From Chrysomallon squamiferum (lineage: Eukaryota; Mollusca; Gastropoda; Neomphalida; Peltospiridae), in contig CM022670.1 in assembly GCA_012295275.1 (NCBI GenBank), positions 20,070,698 through 20,134,697 of the forward strand: 64,000 bases of DNA, read 5' to 3'. The position numbers were made by a program, and so were the translations under genes. This document shows positions 11,175 through 20,370 of this stretch, in pieces; position 1 is the first letter of the stretch, and every line of letters begins with the position of its first letter. The notes beneath the pieces were generated by a model. It worked only from the letters and a program-made list of their open reading frames with translations, was not told the origin of the DNA and ran no database searches.

Positions 11175-11332
11175 TGTGTCTGTGTGTATGAGTGGGGTGC
11201 ATATGTATGTGGCTGTGTATATGTTTGTATCTGTGTGTACCTTTGATTGCATGTCTGTGTGTGTGTGTGTATGGTTTGTGTGTGTATGAATGGTTGTGTG
11301 TGAGTGTGTTTGTGTTTGTGTTTGTGTGTGTG

Positions 11333-11376
<44 letters not shown>

Positions 11377-11380
11377 TAAT
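11175..11380. repeat. (TG)n compound microsatellite
   Basis: Interrupted TG-rich tract becoming nearly pure TG at about 11325-11370. Confidence 0.92.
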
Positions 11381-11606
11381 CATAAATTTGTGTAAAAGTG
11401 GGTATTTGTTAATTTCTTAAATTATGGAACGTGTTTTTTCCCAAGTCATCAAGTAATTTGTAAAGTAGATTTCTGTGGGTTGAGTTTGTACCTTTTTTTT
11501 TTTACACAAGACAGGTTCATGATGGAAAATTCAGTCATATTGCTTGCAGAATCTTCTTTATTTTTTTATTTATTTTAAATTTCAATTACAATTTTTTTTT
11601 TTACAG

Positions 11607-11636
11607 CAGATGCCAAAAAAGAAAAATTACAAAGAG
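11607..11636 (+). CDS. RGS22: RGS22 microexon w6 (30 nt) with NAGNAG acceptor
   Basis: A 30 nt candidate exon encodes QMPKKKNYKE in phase 0, exactly compatible with w5 and w7. It is preceded by poly-T and ttacagcag, a tandem NAGNAG acceptor, and followed by donor gtacct. Using the second AG would drop only Gln and give a 27 nt exon in the same frame. Basic content matches the flanking tail. Because of its size and because w5 would also splice to w7 in frame without it, this exon may be alternative or false. Confidence 0.5.
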
Positions 11637-12311
11637 GTACCTTGGTTGGGAATTTGTACTTTCTGTTAAAACCTGCACATTATTTCATTATCTTCAACTG
11701 TAGATTCATTTTATTTATATGCACCAATACCTGAGCAGTGTTACACAAATATAATCAGTAGACATATCATAATACATCTAAAATTACTTACACATAATCT
11801 GAAATATATCTAAAGTTACTCACTTATTATTAGAAATATTTCTAAAATTACTCACTTGTGATCTGAAAGTTTCAAAATAATGCTGAAAATAGTTTAATAC
11901 TAACCATTATAATGACACTTCTTAACAATAAAAGAATAATTATGATTAATATGTTACATTAGAACGTGTGATATGTGGGATATTAAATCAGTTCTTACCA
12001 CTGGACCATTTGGATTATTTTCCATTCTGTCTGCCATAATAGTTCTTGACAGAGGATGTATAGCATATGTTTTCTGAAAAATCAATGGTTATATGATAAT
12101 CTAATAGAATTTTGGCTTAGCTGGTGTTTAAAAAGTATTTAATATGGGTCCCAAAACACATCCAATATAATTATAGTTCAACACATCCATTATATTGAAA
12201 TTACAAATTCTTACAAATAAATTTGTAAATCTTGACTATGAAATCACAGAGTTCTTAAATGTTGGTTACAAGTCATGAAATATCTAAAATTCTTTTTTTT
12301 TTTACAGACAG

Positions 12312-12356
12312 TTTAAATATTTTGGACCAGTAAAACAAGAAGTCATTAAAAGTCAG
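12312..12356 (+). CDS. RGS22: Possible additional RGS22 microexon (45 nt)
   Basis: After a poly-T tract and ttacagacag there are 15 sense codons, FKYFGPVKQEVIKSQ, in phase 0 at both ends, followed by cag|gttccc. It would insert in frame between w6 and w7. The donor is weak beyond GT, which argues against constitutive use. The peptide includes VKQE, which fits the short SUMO-acceptor consensus, but such a match is easily fortuitous. Confidence 0.22.
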
Positions 12357-12715
12357 GTTCCCATTCATCTAATGTTATAACATTTTTACAGACTCTTTCA
12401 AAAAATTCATTGTAATTTAAAAAAAAATAACAACACATTTGTTTGTGTGTGTGTGTGTGTGTGTGTAAAATTTGTTTATTTGTATAATCAAGCCCATCTG
12501 AAAACAAAATAGTTGGTAGGGAGATAAAGTGTACACTAACTTGCTAACTCATAGTATTTATATTAACATTAGTTGGCATCCTAACACATGCAGTGGTCAC
12601 TCAAGTAATAAATCCTATATTATAGGTTTTTAGACTTACAGTTATAGCACAAACATTCTAATACAGTGTATCATCCACATCATATTTGTGTATAATAACT
12701 ATTATTCAGCAGTTT

Positions 12716-12717
<2 letters not shown>

Positions 12718-12771
<54 letters not shown>
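12718..12771. repeat. (AAT)n microsatellite
   Basis: Pure AAT repeat of about 18 units. Confidence 0.95.
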
Positions 12772-12773
<2 letters not shown>

Positions 12774-14155
12774 ATATAATAAGTTTTAAGTGTGAATAGG
12801 TTTGACTTTTTAAATGAAAATGGAAACCCACTAAATAATGAAAAGGCACAGAATGACAAGACTTTTTCTTTATTATTATTATAATTTAAGTATCAAAGAA
12901 AAGATATACAGAATGTATCTGTCTCAACAAAATATTTTATTTTATGGCTATTTTGTAGAATTTATAGTAATTTAGATTTTAAAAGTTATTTGGAAACATG
13001 GATTGATTATTGAAATGTTGATTGTAAAATTAACATGCAACAGTGGACCATCAACCTGATGTGTTTGTTTTATTTTTATTTTTTTAAAGAAATTTTTATA
13101 AGAATTATTAAAATGTTGTTTTATTTCTAATCAATTCAAGACTAAAGTACCAAATTAGTTTGATATAAAATAGGTAAAATAACATAAAACAGTTATGATT
13201 TGAATCAACAAAATAAATATAATTTAGCAGATGCAAGGGTCAGATGTAATATGAATATCTCTCTATATTAAAATAGATATAATTTAATAGATACAAAGGG
13301 TAGTTATTGTATAAATATATCTATTAAATTAGATATAATTTAATAGATATAAATAATAATGTAAATACCCCTCTCTCTCTTACACATACTTTTTTTCTTT
13401 CTAGCTGTTTTCAGCTAAAATCATCTACATCATCAAAGTTAGATCATTATGACTACTTTGTTGTAATCTTGTAAAACATAATTATATCAGGATTTTGTTT
13501 AACAAATAGTTTCAAGAACATTTTTGAAATTCTGAACTCATTATCATTCAGTTCATTATATAATCATTAATAATCAAAATAAATTTCATAATTAGGTCAC
13601 AGTGATCCACTTCTTTGCTTATATTTCAAAATATCTTTTTATATAGTAATTAAGTTCAGTAAATATAGATTATTTTTATTTATTTTCCATTTATCTGATT
13701 ATTAGTATACTTACAAATTTACACTAATTTAATTACTGTAATAATTCTCTTGACATTTATTAAATTTAGTTTCTTCAGATTTTCTTTAACAATTCATAGC
13801 TTTTAATACATATTTACAGTCCACATTTTCTAAATTCAACCCTTTTTTCTAAATATGTTTTAAGTTCATACATTTTTTGTTTTCAGTTTTATTATTTTTT
13901 TAAGGATTATTTCATATTTAAATATTACTGACATATATTTATTCACTGACACATAAAAACATACACAAATGTGATAATGCCACTTCACATTTACATACTC
14001 ATAGTTCACCTATTATACATCCATATCTGCAATCATGTGTGTTATATATGGTATGCATAAATGTGTTATTTTAATATTTTTGTGCAATAATTTGTATATA
14101 TGTATGGTTTACATGTACTTTCACACAATATCAGCTTAATGTAGTCACATACATA

Positions 14156-14523
14156 TGTAACCCATCAAATCAAAGTAGATCTTAAGTCACATGAGCTTTA
14201 GTCAGTAACAGTGGAGTGATTCAAAATGTTTTTGATTTTAATATTATATTAAGAAATAGTTTGTATATACCTATCACTTTGATCCGGCCATGAAACTGAT
14301 AGATATCAATCGTAAAGTGTGTTTTAGAGCACTTCATAAACACTTGTTATCTCCTGCTGCAAGAAACCCTCCAGTTTTTCTGTCCATTTCTGGCTTTATC
14401 TCTGGAACTAAACATAACACAGAATGAATCAAAATGAAGCTTGATGATTCAGGAATCTAAAAATGTCCATGACTCCAGTCAGCATACTGTGACTTAAGAC
14501 TTGGTTTGATATGACGGGTCACA
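14156..14523. mobile_element. MITE-like element with 36 bp terminal inverted repeats
   Basis: The left end at 14156-14191 begins tgtaacccatcaaatc and ends cttaagtcaca. The right end at 14488-14523 begins tgtgacttaag and ends gatatgacgggtcaca. The reverse complement of the right end aligns with the left over all 36 bases with a handful of mismatches. The interior of about 296 bp has no long open frame, as expected for a non-autonomous DNA element. It is flanked by TA-rich sequence, so a TA target duplication is possible but not provable. The superfamily was not identified. Confidence 0.7.
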
Positions 14524-14922
14524 TATACTTGTGCACCTGCATACACAACAACTCTACAGTAAAAGTCACAATGAAATCAAGCCATTGTATCATTTTTTTG
14601 TCTTATTATTCTTATATACATATGACATCACAGTAATTAATCATAATTCATCAGTTTTGTTAAATAAATTATGTCACTGATAAATAATCATGAAGTTTCA
14701 TGGAGTACATTTTCCATCATCAACTATTTTTGTTTTCAGATAAATGTTGATATTATCTTAAAATTTTTTTTTTTTTTTTTTTTTATATACATATATTTAT
14801 TTTATTTTATTTTATTTTTTTCAAAACAAACATAAAGTTGTCATTTTATTTTAACATAAATTATTTAATTACCTTTAAGAATTTAATAATAACCTGATTT
14901 TGGTTTCATATTTATTTTTTGA

Positions 14923-14923
<1 letters not shown>

Positions 14924-14961
<38 letters not shown>
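14924..14961. repeat. (ATT)n microsatellite
   Basis: Pure ATT repeat of about 12-13 units in the w6/w7 intron. Confidence 0.93.
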
Positions 14962-14962
<1 letters not shown>

Positions 14963-15185
14963 CAGTTTGGAATATCTATAAAATGTTTTTTTTTTTTTGT
15001 GTATGCATCTTGTTTATACAAAAACACATAATTCACATTTAATTATTTTAAACAATCAAAACAAAACAAAGAGAAACAAATTTATAATACAAATTTTTTT
15101 CAAATACCTTGTAATTATTTCTCAAATTACATTATTTTTTTTCTTATTATTTTTAATTTTTATTATTTTTTTTTGAATCCTCCAG

Positions 15186-15374
15186 GAAGCGATGATGAAA
15201 CAGGAATACGAGGCAGAGCATGATCCCTTTAAGACAGAGAGTGAGGAAGGTTTTGAAATTGAGAATGACGCAAAGAAATACAGTTCACGTATTCCAAATA
15301 TTTGCACGCTCTTGACCAGGAAGATCTTCTAAACAATATTGATCAGAGTATTTTCAGTTCTGTCACAGATATAG
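15186..15374 (+). CDS. RGS22: RGS22 exon w7, acidic tail, with internal frame break
   Basis: Acceptor tcctccag, donor gtcagt, 189 nt. In the frame set by the upstream exons it reads EAMMKQEYEAEHDPFKTESE and EGFEIENDA, and that frame reaches a stop at 15330-15332. From about 15272 the frame shifted by one base reads IQFTYSKYLHALDQEDLLNN then IDQSIFSSVTDI. Only this frame continues through exons w8, w9 and w10 without a stop. The first frame is closed downstream and the second is closed upstream (tga at 15266-15268), so one missing base (or two extra) between about 15266 and 15300 is needed; the A-runs at 15272-15278 are the natural place. This could be a sequencing or assembly error, a polymorphism, or a true truncation of the tail. 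Confidence 0.78.
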
Positions 15375-15896
15375 GTCAGTGACTATAATAAACATTCAGG
15401 AAGAGAGGGGTGCTGTATTTCTGGGTATATGTAACTTTGAAGACGAAATGTGTTAAAATCCCCCAAAACTCCCATTTGTTGGCTAAAAAAACAGAAAAAG
15501 TGGATGTAGTAATCATAAATGTTTACAATAGTGAAAATAATTAATACTGATAGGTTATACTCATGCAGTGTGATTAAACTGGTAATATATATTTTTAATT
15601 TTGACAGCATAGTAGATGTTATGCATGTTATGTCCACGTCCTTATTTATTAATTAATACAGTATTATAGTTCTTCATTTTAAAATTTATATTTCTCTATT
15701 TTAATTTTGCAAATTTTGAATAAATATGTTTTGGTAAATTTGATAAACACTGTATCAAAACATATATTATTATAATGAAATTTGTAATAATAAATACAAA
15801 TATAAATCTGGGAAAACTCTGAATTCTGGTATAATAGTAGTATACAAAATTACTAAATATATATATATATATATATATATTTTTTTTACTACCTAG
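15375..15896. other. Intron w7/w8
   Basis: Donor gtcagt and acceptor tacctag, with an (AT)n run and poly-T just before the acceptor at about 15858-15888. Nothing else is recognisable. Confidence 0.65.
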
Positions 15897-15999
15897 AATC
15901 AGCAAAAGAGTCTCTGAAAAATGAATTACAAGAAAGAAAAATGAGCATTCCAGCAAAAAAAGCAGCTCACTCTGACTTAACATTTTTACCACAGTTCAG
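15897..15999 (+). CDS. RGS22: RGS22 exon w8: charged tail
   Basis: This is a 103 nt exon, entering in phase 1 and leaving in phase 2, with acceptor tacctag and donor gtatgt. With the G carried over from w7 it encodes ESAKESLKNELQERKMSIPA followed by KKAAHSDLTFLPQF. It is a Lys/Glu-rich segment, probably disordered or helical, with no known domain. Its frame agrees with the second half of w7 and with w9, which is the main evidence that the break in w7 is local. Confidence 0.75.
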
Positions 16000-16037
16000 G
16001 TATGTCAGTGTTTTGAGTATATCATGTATGTCGGCCC

Positions 16038-16084
<47 letters not shown>

Positions 16085-16464
16085 GTGTGTGTGTGTGTGT
16101 GTGTCTAAGTGTTGGAAATGAATTAGATGACTGAAATATTAGTATTCCAGTGTTTGTCATTGTTTGTGTTTATGTGTGTGTACATGCATAATTATGTGTG
16201 TACATCAGTTTAATCTCTGTCTCTATGTATTTCTGTTATTTATTTCTGACAATCTATATTTCTTTTACGTGTTGCTTTTTACAAGTGCATATAAATGACT
16301 GAATTCATACATGTGTTTCATCTTCTTCTTTTATATATCAAAACATAAATTGCACTTTGTTGTTTTGTACCTACACAGTACTGAAACCTGTCTTCTAAGT
16401 TTGATAGTTTTGTTGTTGTTGTTCTGTAAATTTGATTCTCAGTATTGTTTTAATTTTCATACAG
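16000..16464. other. Intron w8/w9 with (TG)n
   Basis: Donor gtatgt and acceptor catacag. A TG microsatellite lies at about 16040-16105. No coding signal is seen. Confidence 0.65.
16040..16105. repeat. (TG)n microsatellite
   Basis: Nearly pure TG run with one AAG interruption. Confidence 0.95.
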
Positions 16465-16553
16465 GAAAGAACCTGCCATACCAGCATCAGGGAGGCACTC
16501 AATACCCGAAGTGCGGTTTAGAAAGAAAACACACGTTGCACACAAAACACAAG
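16465..16553 (+). CDS. RGS22: RGS22 exon w9: basic tail
   Basis: This is an 89 nt exon, entering in phase 2 and leaving in phase 1, with acceptor catacag and donor gtatga. It encodes RKEPAIPASGRHSIPEVRFR then KKTHVAHKTQ. It is short, basic and Pro/Ser-containing, with no recognised domain. The splice phases match w8 and w10 exactly. Confidence 0.78.
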
Positions 16554-16789
16554 GTATGACAGTTTATGATTGTTTTTCTAAAAAATGCAATATACACACA
16601 TAGTTGTACACATATAGGTTTAATCACATACATATATATATATATATATATTACATATATGTATACATATGAACTGTAGATTCCATGTAAATGTCCTTGG
16701 TTACAGAGTAATTAAATCAGTGTCTCTGTTTTCTCAAAAAATAATAATTTCTGAAATGAAAATTTTATTTCATTCAATAGCAAAATGAC

Positions 16790-16807
16790 AAAAAAAAAAA
16801 AAAAAAA

Positions 16808-16846
<39 letters not shown>

Positions 16847-16874
16847 AAATAAAAAAGTAAAATATGTATCTATA

Positions 16875-16915
<41 letters not shown>

Positions 16916-16933
16916 ACATATATATATATATAT
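16790..16933. repeat. Compound A / AAT / TG / TA microsatellite cluster
   Basis: Poly-A (about 16790-16809), then AAT units, a (TG)n run at 16877-16914 and a short (TA)n run. Confidence 0.93.
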
Positions 16934-19502
16934 ATAAATAACTATAAGTATTTTAATGTTAAAAAACCACAAATAAACCCACATTCATTGACCAAACTAA
17001 TCTGAGTTGCTGTGTTATGTCTACTTAATTACTAAGAATTGTCTCATACTAATACTACAAGCACTAATGCTACTATCATTACTACCATTACCACTGTAAC
17101 TATTTCTACTACTACCACGATAACTACATATACAACTATTAAACCACCACCACAATTATTTTTTTATTTTTATTATTATTTATTATCATTATTACATTTA
17201 TTATTATTATTATTTTTAAAAACACTTAACTGTAATGACTTGACCCTTACAGATGCTGATGGTCACCAGGTATAATTTTATTGACACTGTAGTCAGGTTA
17301 TAAAACCAATTATTCATTAGTCTGTTTCACTTGTTTGAAGCTTCTCAGCACCATTGTGATTCTAGTATTAGTCAAAAACTATTTAGTGAATATAACAGAT
17401 TAATACAAAATACCAAAGTATTTACTAAATTCTTTAAAATAATAATTACAGTTACTGCTATCTGTTAGTATTAGAAAATTATAGTTATTTGGTGATTTTT
17501 TAATTTTAATTTTTTACAAATTCTTTTTTAATTTATTTATATTAGGTTTATTATATTTTAGATTTTTTATTATTATTTTTTTCTTTTAATTTTTCCCTTC
17601 AAAGGTGATAAAAACTGAGAGAGCACAAAAGATAAAAAGAGATTAGGGAGAATGAAAGAGTAAATAGTTTATATTTGTGTATGTATTTTCTTTCTTTCAC
17701 ACACATTGGAATCATGTTACACAGTCATACACCACACACATACATACACAGATACACTGATATATTCAAATAAATATTCTTGTTCCTACATACATACATG
17801 CAGGCACACACACAAACTTAGATATTTATACATACATACATACAAACATACATATACACATACATACATATATATGCCTAAATGCATACATATGCACATA
17901 CATTAACACACATACATAAATATCTATATACCTGTAGAGATGTTCATACATACATGCAAATTACATATATACAAACTTAAACACACCCAAATACACATGC
18001 TCCTATACACTCATACATACATGTTGTCAATTTTATCCTTCAGTTTACATCCTAAAAAATAAAAAATTAATACAAATTTTAAAACAAAACATTTTAAAAA
18101 ACACACAAATCCTAAAATATAAAAAAGAAAAAATAATATATAAAAATATGAATTCTCCCTTGTCAAAACCATCAGGTCTGTTTAACAAAGCTGAGAAAAC
18201 AACCCACCCTTACCTCAGGGAAAAATCTTTTCCTCTCTAACAATGCTTACCTACCCATTGTTTAAAACAGTAATTGTAACTTTTTTCTCTTTCACCAACT
18301 GTTAATGTATTGGACACAGTTTGTTGCATGTTGCTGGGAAAGGTTGGGGTAAATGTCACAGGTTTTTTGTGTAGACATTCACATTTAAAATGCAACTTTA
18401 TCATAATATGTGTAAGATCGTTCACGCTTTTTCCTCTGTTCACTTCAAGTGCATGTATTTCTGTCAAGTATTTCCTGATGCGATAGCCAGCTTCCCTTGT
18501 AATGGCTTACAAATGAAGATCATGTGTTTTGCATTGTGTGTTCATTCATGACTTTTTGTACAAATTAAAGAAATAAGTTTTCGTTTCCGAAACAAGTTCA
18601 TGTATTAACATGTTGAATTTTTTTAAATATTACTGTTTATAATGTCAGAGTTTATTTCTTAGCTCCCACAGAGATATTGATTAAATTAAGTTGAATTAAT
18701 TCCAAATAAAATTATAATAAATTTTGAATTCTGTCAAGATAAATTGTCTTCTAGGTCACAAAATAAAAATTATTTCAAAATAAATTGAATAAAGTTCAGT
18801 TAAATTAAAGAGAATTAAGAGAGGCATATTAAACTGTAACAGTTTTATAGTTTTTATTATCTGAATTAATGATAATTAATTTTAGTGATAAATTTTATAC
18901 TTACCTTCTGCAGCAAATTGGTATTAAAATTTGTTTCAGTAAACAAATTAATTACTGTTACTGAATTTAATATAATTAATCACATAACCAATATAGTGAC
19001 ATTAAAAGTATTCATTAATTATGGTTTAATGGTGCAAATAAATATCAGTAGATGAAAATCAGCTAAACTAAAAGCTAATTAAACAATAGAAAAACATTAT
19101 AAATCAAAAAGTAGATCAATAAAGAAATAATAAATAAAGCAAAATATAAAAAATAAAATAAGTAAAAAAAGTAATATTATCATCTATTCCTTTTATTTCA
19201 TTTTATAATTGTGTATTTTTTTAATTTTCAAATCATTTTCTTATCAAAATATTTCCATTTACAAAATAAAAAATAATAAAATCAGTTTATAAAATTTACT
19301 TATTTGATTATAATTTTTATTAGTAGTATAATAATTATATTTTTATTAATGATTTCAACTAACATTAAACAGAATTATTTTTATACATAATCCAACTTAT
19401 CATTAACATTTTATACTTAGAAGTGAAATGACTTTTTCAGTCCATATTTCTGTCCTTTATCTTTCATATACTATTTGATTTACAAAATTGTTGTTCTTAC
19501 AA

Positions 19503-19561
19503 AATTTTATTTCATAATTCTCTTTGTTTTTAATAATAATAATAAGGATCATATAAAAAGG

Positions 19562-19602
<41 letters not shown>

Positions 19603-19632
19603 CAAAAACAAAGAGAATTATGAAATAAAATT
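19503..19632. repeat. Palindrome with 29 bp perfect arms, copy A
   Basis: The arm at 19503-19531 (attttatttcataattctct followed by ttgttttt, plus one flanking base) is the reverse complement of 19604-19632. Inside the arms, AAT triplets on the left face ATT triplets on the right, so the stem can extend further around ggatcatataaaaaggat. It lies about 190 bp from the duplication breakpoint. Confidence 0.9.
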
Positions 19633-19911
19633 ATATATATATATAATGATATTACAATTTCATTTGATAGATAAAATATAATATTTTTTTACCTTTTAAT
19701 ATTATTATTTTTTTCATAATTCAAATGATAATTAGAAAGTTAAAAATGAGAGAAAGACAAACAAAGAAACAAAAATAACCTGAATACAAATTACTGGTTG
19801 CATATGTGTGTGTGTATGCATGTGTCTGCATTTATTTATAATGCGCACTTATGTACACACACTTTTTAATTTTTTATCTTCTATTTTTCAATAATCTTTG
19901 TTGTTTTTAAT

Positions 19912-19944
<33 letters not shown>

Positions 19945-20009
19945 TAAAAATGTTTATGATGTTATTTTTATTTGGCATCATTTCTAATTATATATATGCT
20001 TTCCTTTAG

Positions 20010-20188
20010 ATGTCAAAACAGAAGAAGATGACAAAAAGAAGAAACCAGATGATGCATCTCCCGTCACTAAACTGAAATCAAAGACTCCACATCCTGGGTC
20101 TAGTTTAACATACATTGACATCAAGGGAAAATCAAGCAAAGTTAGGCTCAGCAGGAATATGCCTCCTTTGGTGCAAAAAAGAGAATGA
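20010..20188 (+). CDS. RGS22: RGS22 terminal exon w10, copy A
   Basis: Entered in phase 1 after acceptor tcctttag, this exon encodes DVKTEEDDKKKKPDDASPVT, KLKSKTPHPGSSLTYIDIKG and KSSKVRLSRNMPPLVQKRE, then TGA at 20186-20188. The segment is Lys/Asp-rich and probably disordered, with a basic C-terminus. It completes the RGS22 reading frame. The overlapping 82-codon frame at 20115-20363 is an out-of-frame shadow extended through the repeat downstream. The polyadenylation site is not identifiable with confidence, since AATAAA occurs many times in this AT-rich DNA. Confidence 0.82.
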
Positions 20189-20202
20189 TATCTACATAAA
20201 TA

Positions 20203-20370
20203 GGGATAGCTACTCTAACTGCATTTACATGGGTGATTACTCTACGTCATTATATTCAGGGGAGGTTATTCTAGAAAGACATTTTTATGGGAGACTACTG
20301 TTGAACATTTATAGGGGAGGTTACTTTAGAACAGTATTGATAAGGGAGGCTACTCATGATTGATATTTAT
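20203..20370 (+). repeat. Six-unit 26-29 bp array just after the stop codon, copy A
   Basis: Units begin with GGGA/GGGT at 20203, 20231, 20260, 20289, 20315 and 20344, with a consensus close to gggaggttactctagaa followed by about 10 bases of T-rich sequence. The array starts 15 nt after the RGS22 stop, so it should lie in the 3' UTR. Confidence 0.85.

Larger units (their letters stand above)
8887..11606. other. Intron w5/w6
   Basis: Donor gtaaca and acceptor tttacag. It contains an (AAT/ATT)n tract at 8890-8944, CA-rich repeats at about 10130-10271, a minus-strand open frame at 10680-11042 described separately, and a TG-rich tract at about 11175-11380. Open frames through the CA/TG tracts (Cys-Val or Thr-His repeats) are repeat artefacts. 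Confidence 0.65.
11637..15185. other. Intron w6/w7
   Basis: Donor gtacct and acceptor tcctccag. It contains a possible extra microexon at 12312-12356, an (AAT)n tract at 12718-12771, a TIR-bearing element at 14156-14523, an (ATT)n tract at 14924-14961 and several poly-T runs. No other gene is seen. Confidence 0.6.
16554..20009. other. Last intron (w9/w10), contains the 5' duplication breakpoint
   Basis: Donor gtatga and acceptor tcctttag. Contents are TA, A, AAT and TG tracts at about 16625-16920, an ACT/ATT-rich patch at 17040-17220 and a CATA-rich low-complexity patch at 17700-18030. A less repetitive stretch at about 18150-18600 holds a 76-codon minus-strand ORF that I do not recognise. 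The left end of the 14.3 kb duplication is at 19314, and a large palindrome follows at 19503-19632. Confidence 0.65.
1246..20188 (+). other. RGS22: RGS22-like gene, C-terminal half (ten exons in window)
   Basis: Ten exons (1246-1578, 4514-4741, 6335-6496, 7146-7325, 8749-8886, 11607-11636, 15186-15374, 15897-15999, 16465-16553, 20010-20188) join into about 544 codons with matching intron phases: phase 0 through w6-w7, then 1, 2 and 1. The encoded part has two successive RGS-fold regions, rich in aromatic residues, followed by a Lys/Glu/Ser-rich tail. This tandem arrangement and the local sequence match what I know of RGS22, a large RGS protein that in mammals is testis-enriched and reported to bind G-alpha 11, 12 and 13. 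The naming is recognition from memory, not a search. The N-terminal half must lie to the left. The chain is interrupted by one frame break in exon w7. A second copy of the last exon lies downstream in a tandem duplication. Confidence 0.82.

Noticed and set aside
11165-11395. Thr-His and Cys-Val repeat ORFs on both strands
   Set aside because: Produced by the (TG)n/(CA)n tract.
18237-18467. 76-codon minus-strand ORF in the last RGS22 intron
   Set aside because: Not low-complexity but short, with no start context, splice signal or recognisable motif.
20115-20363. 82-codon plus-strand ORF, also present at 34388-34636
   Set aside because: It is an out-of-frame shadow of the RGS22 terminal exon prolonged by the 28-29 bp array. 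Conservation between copies only reflects the recent duplication.
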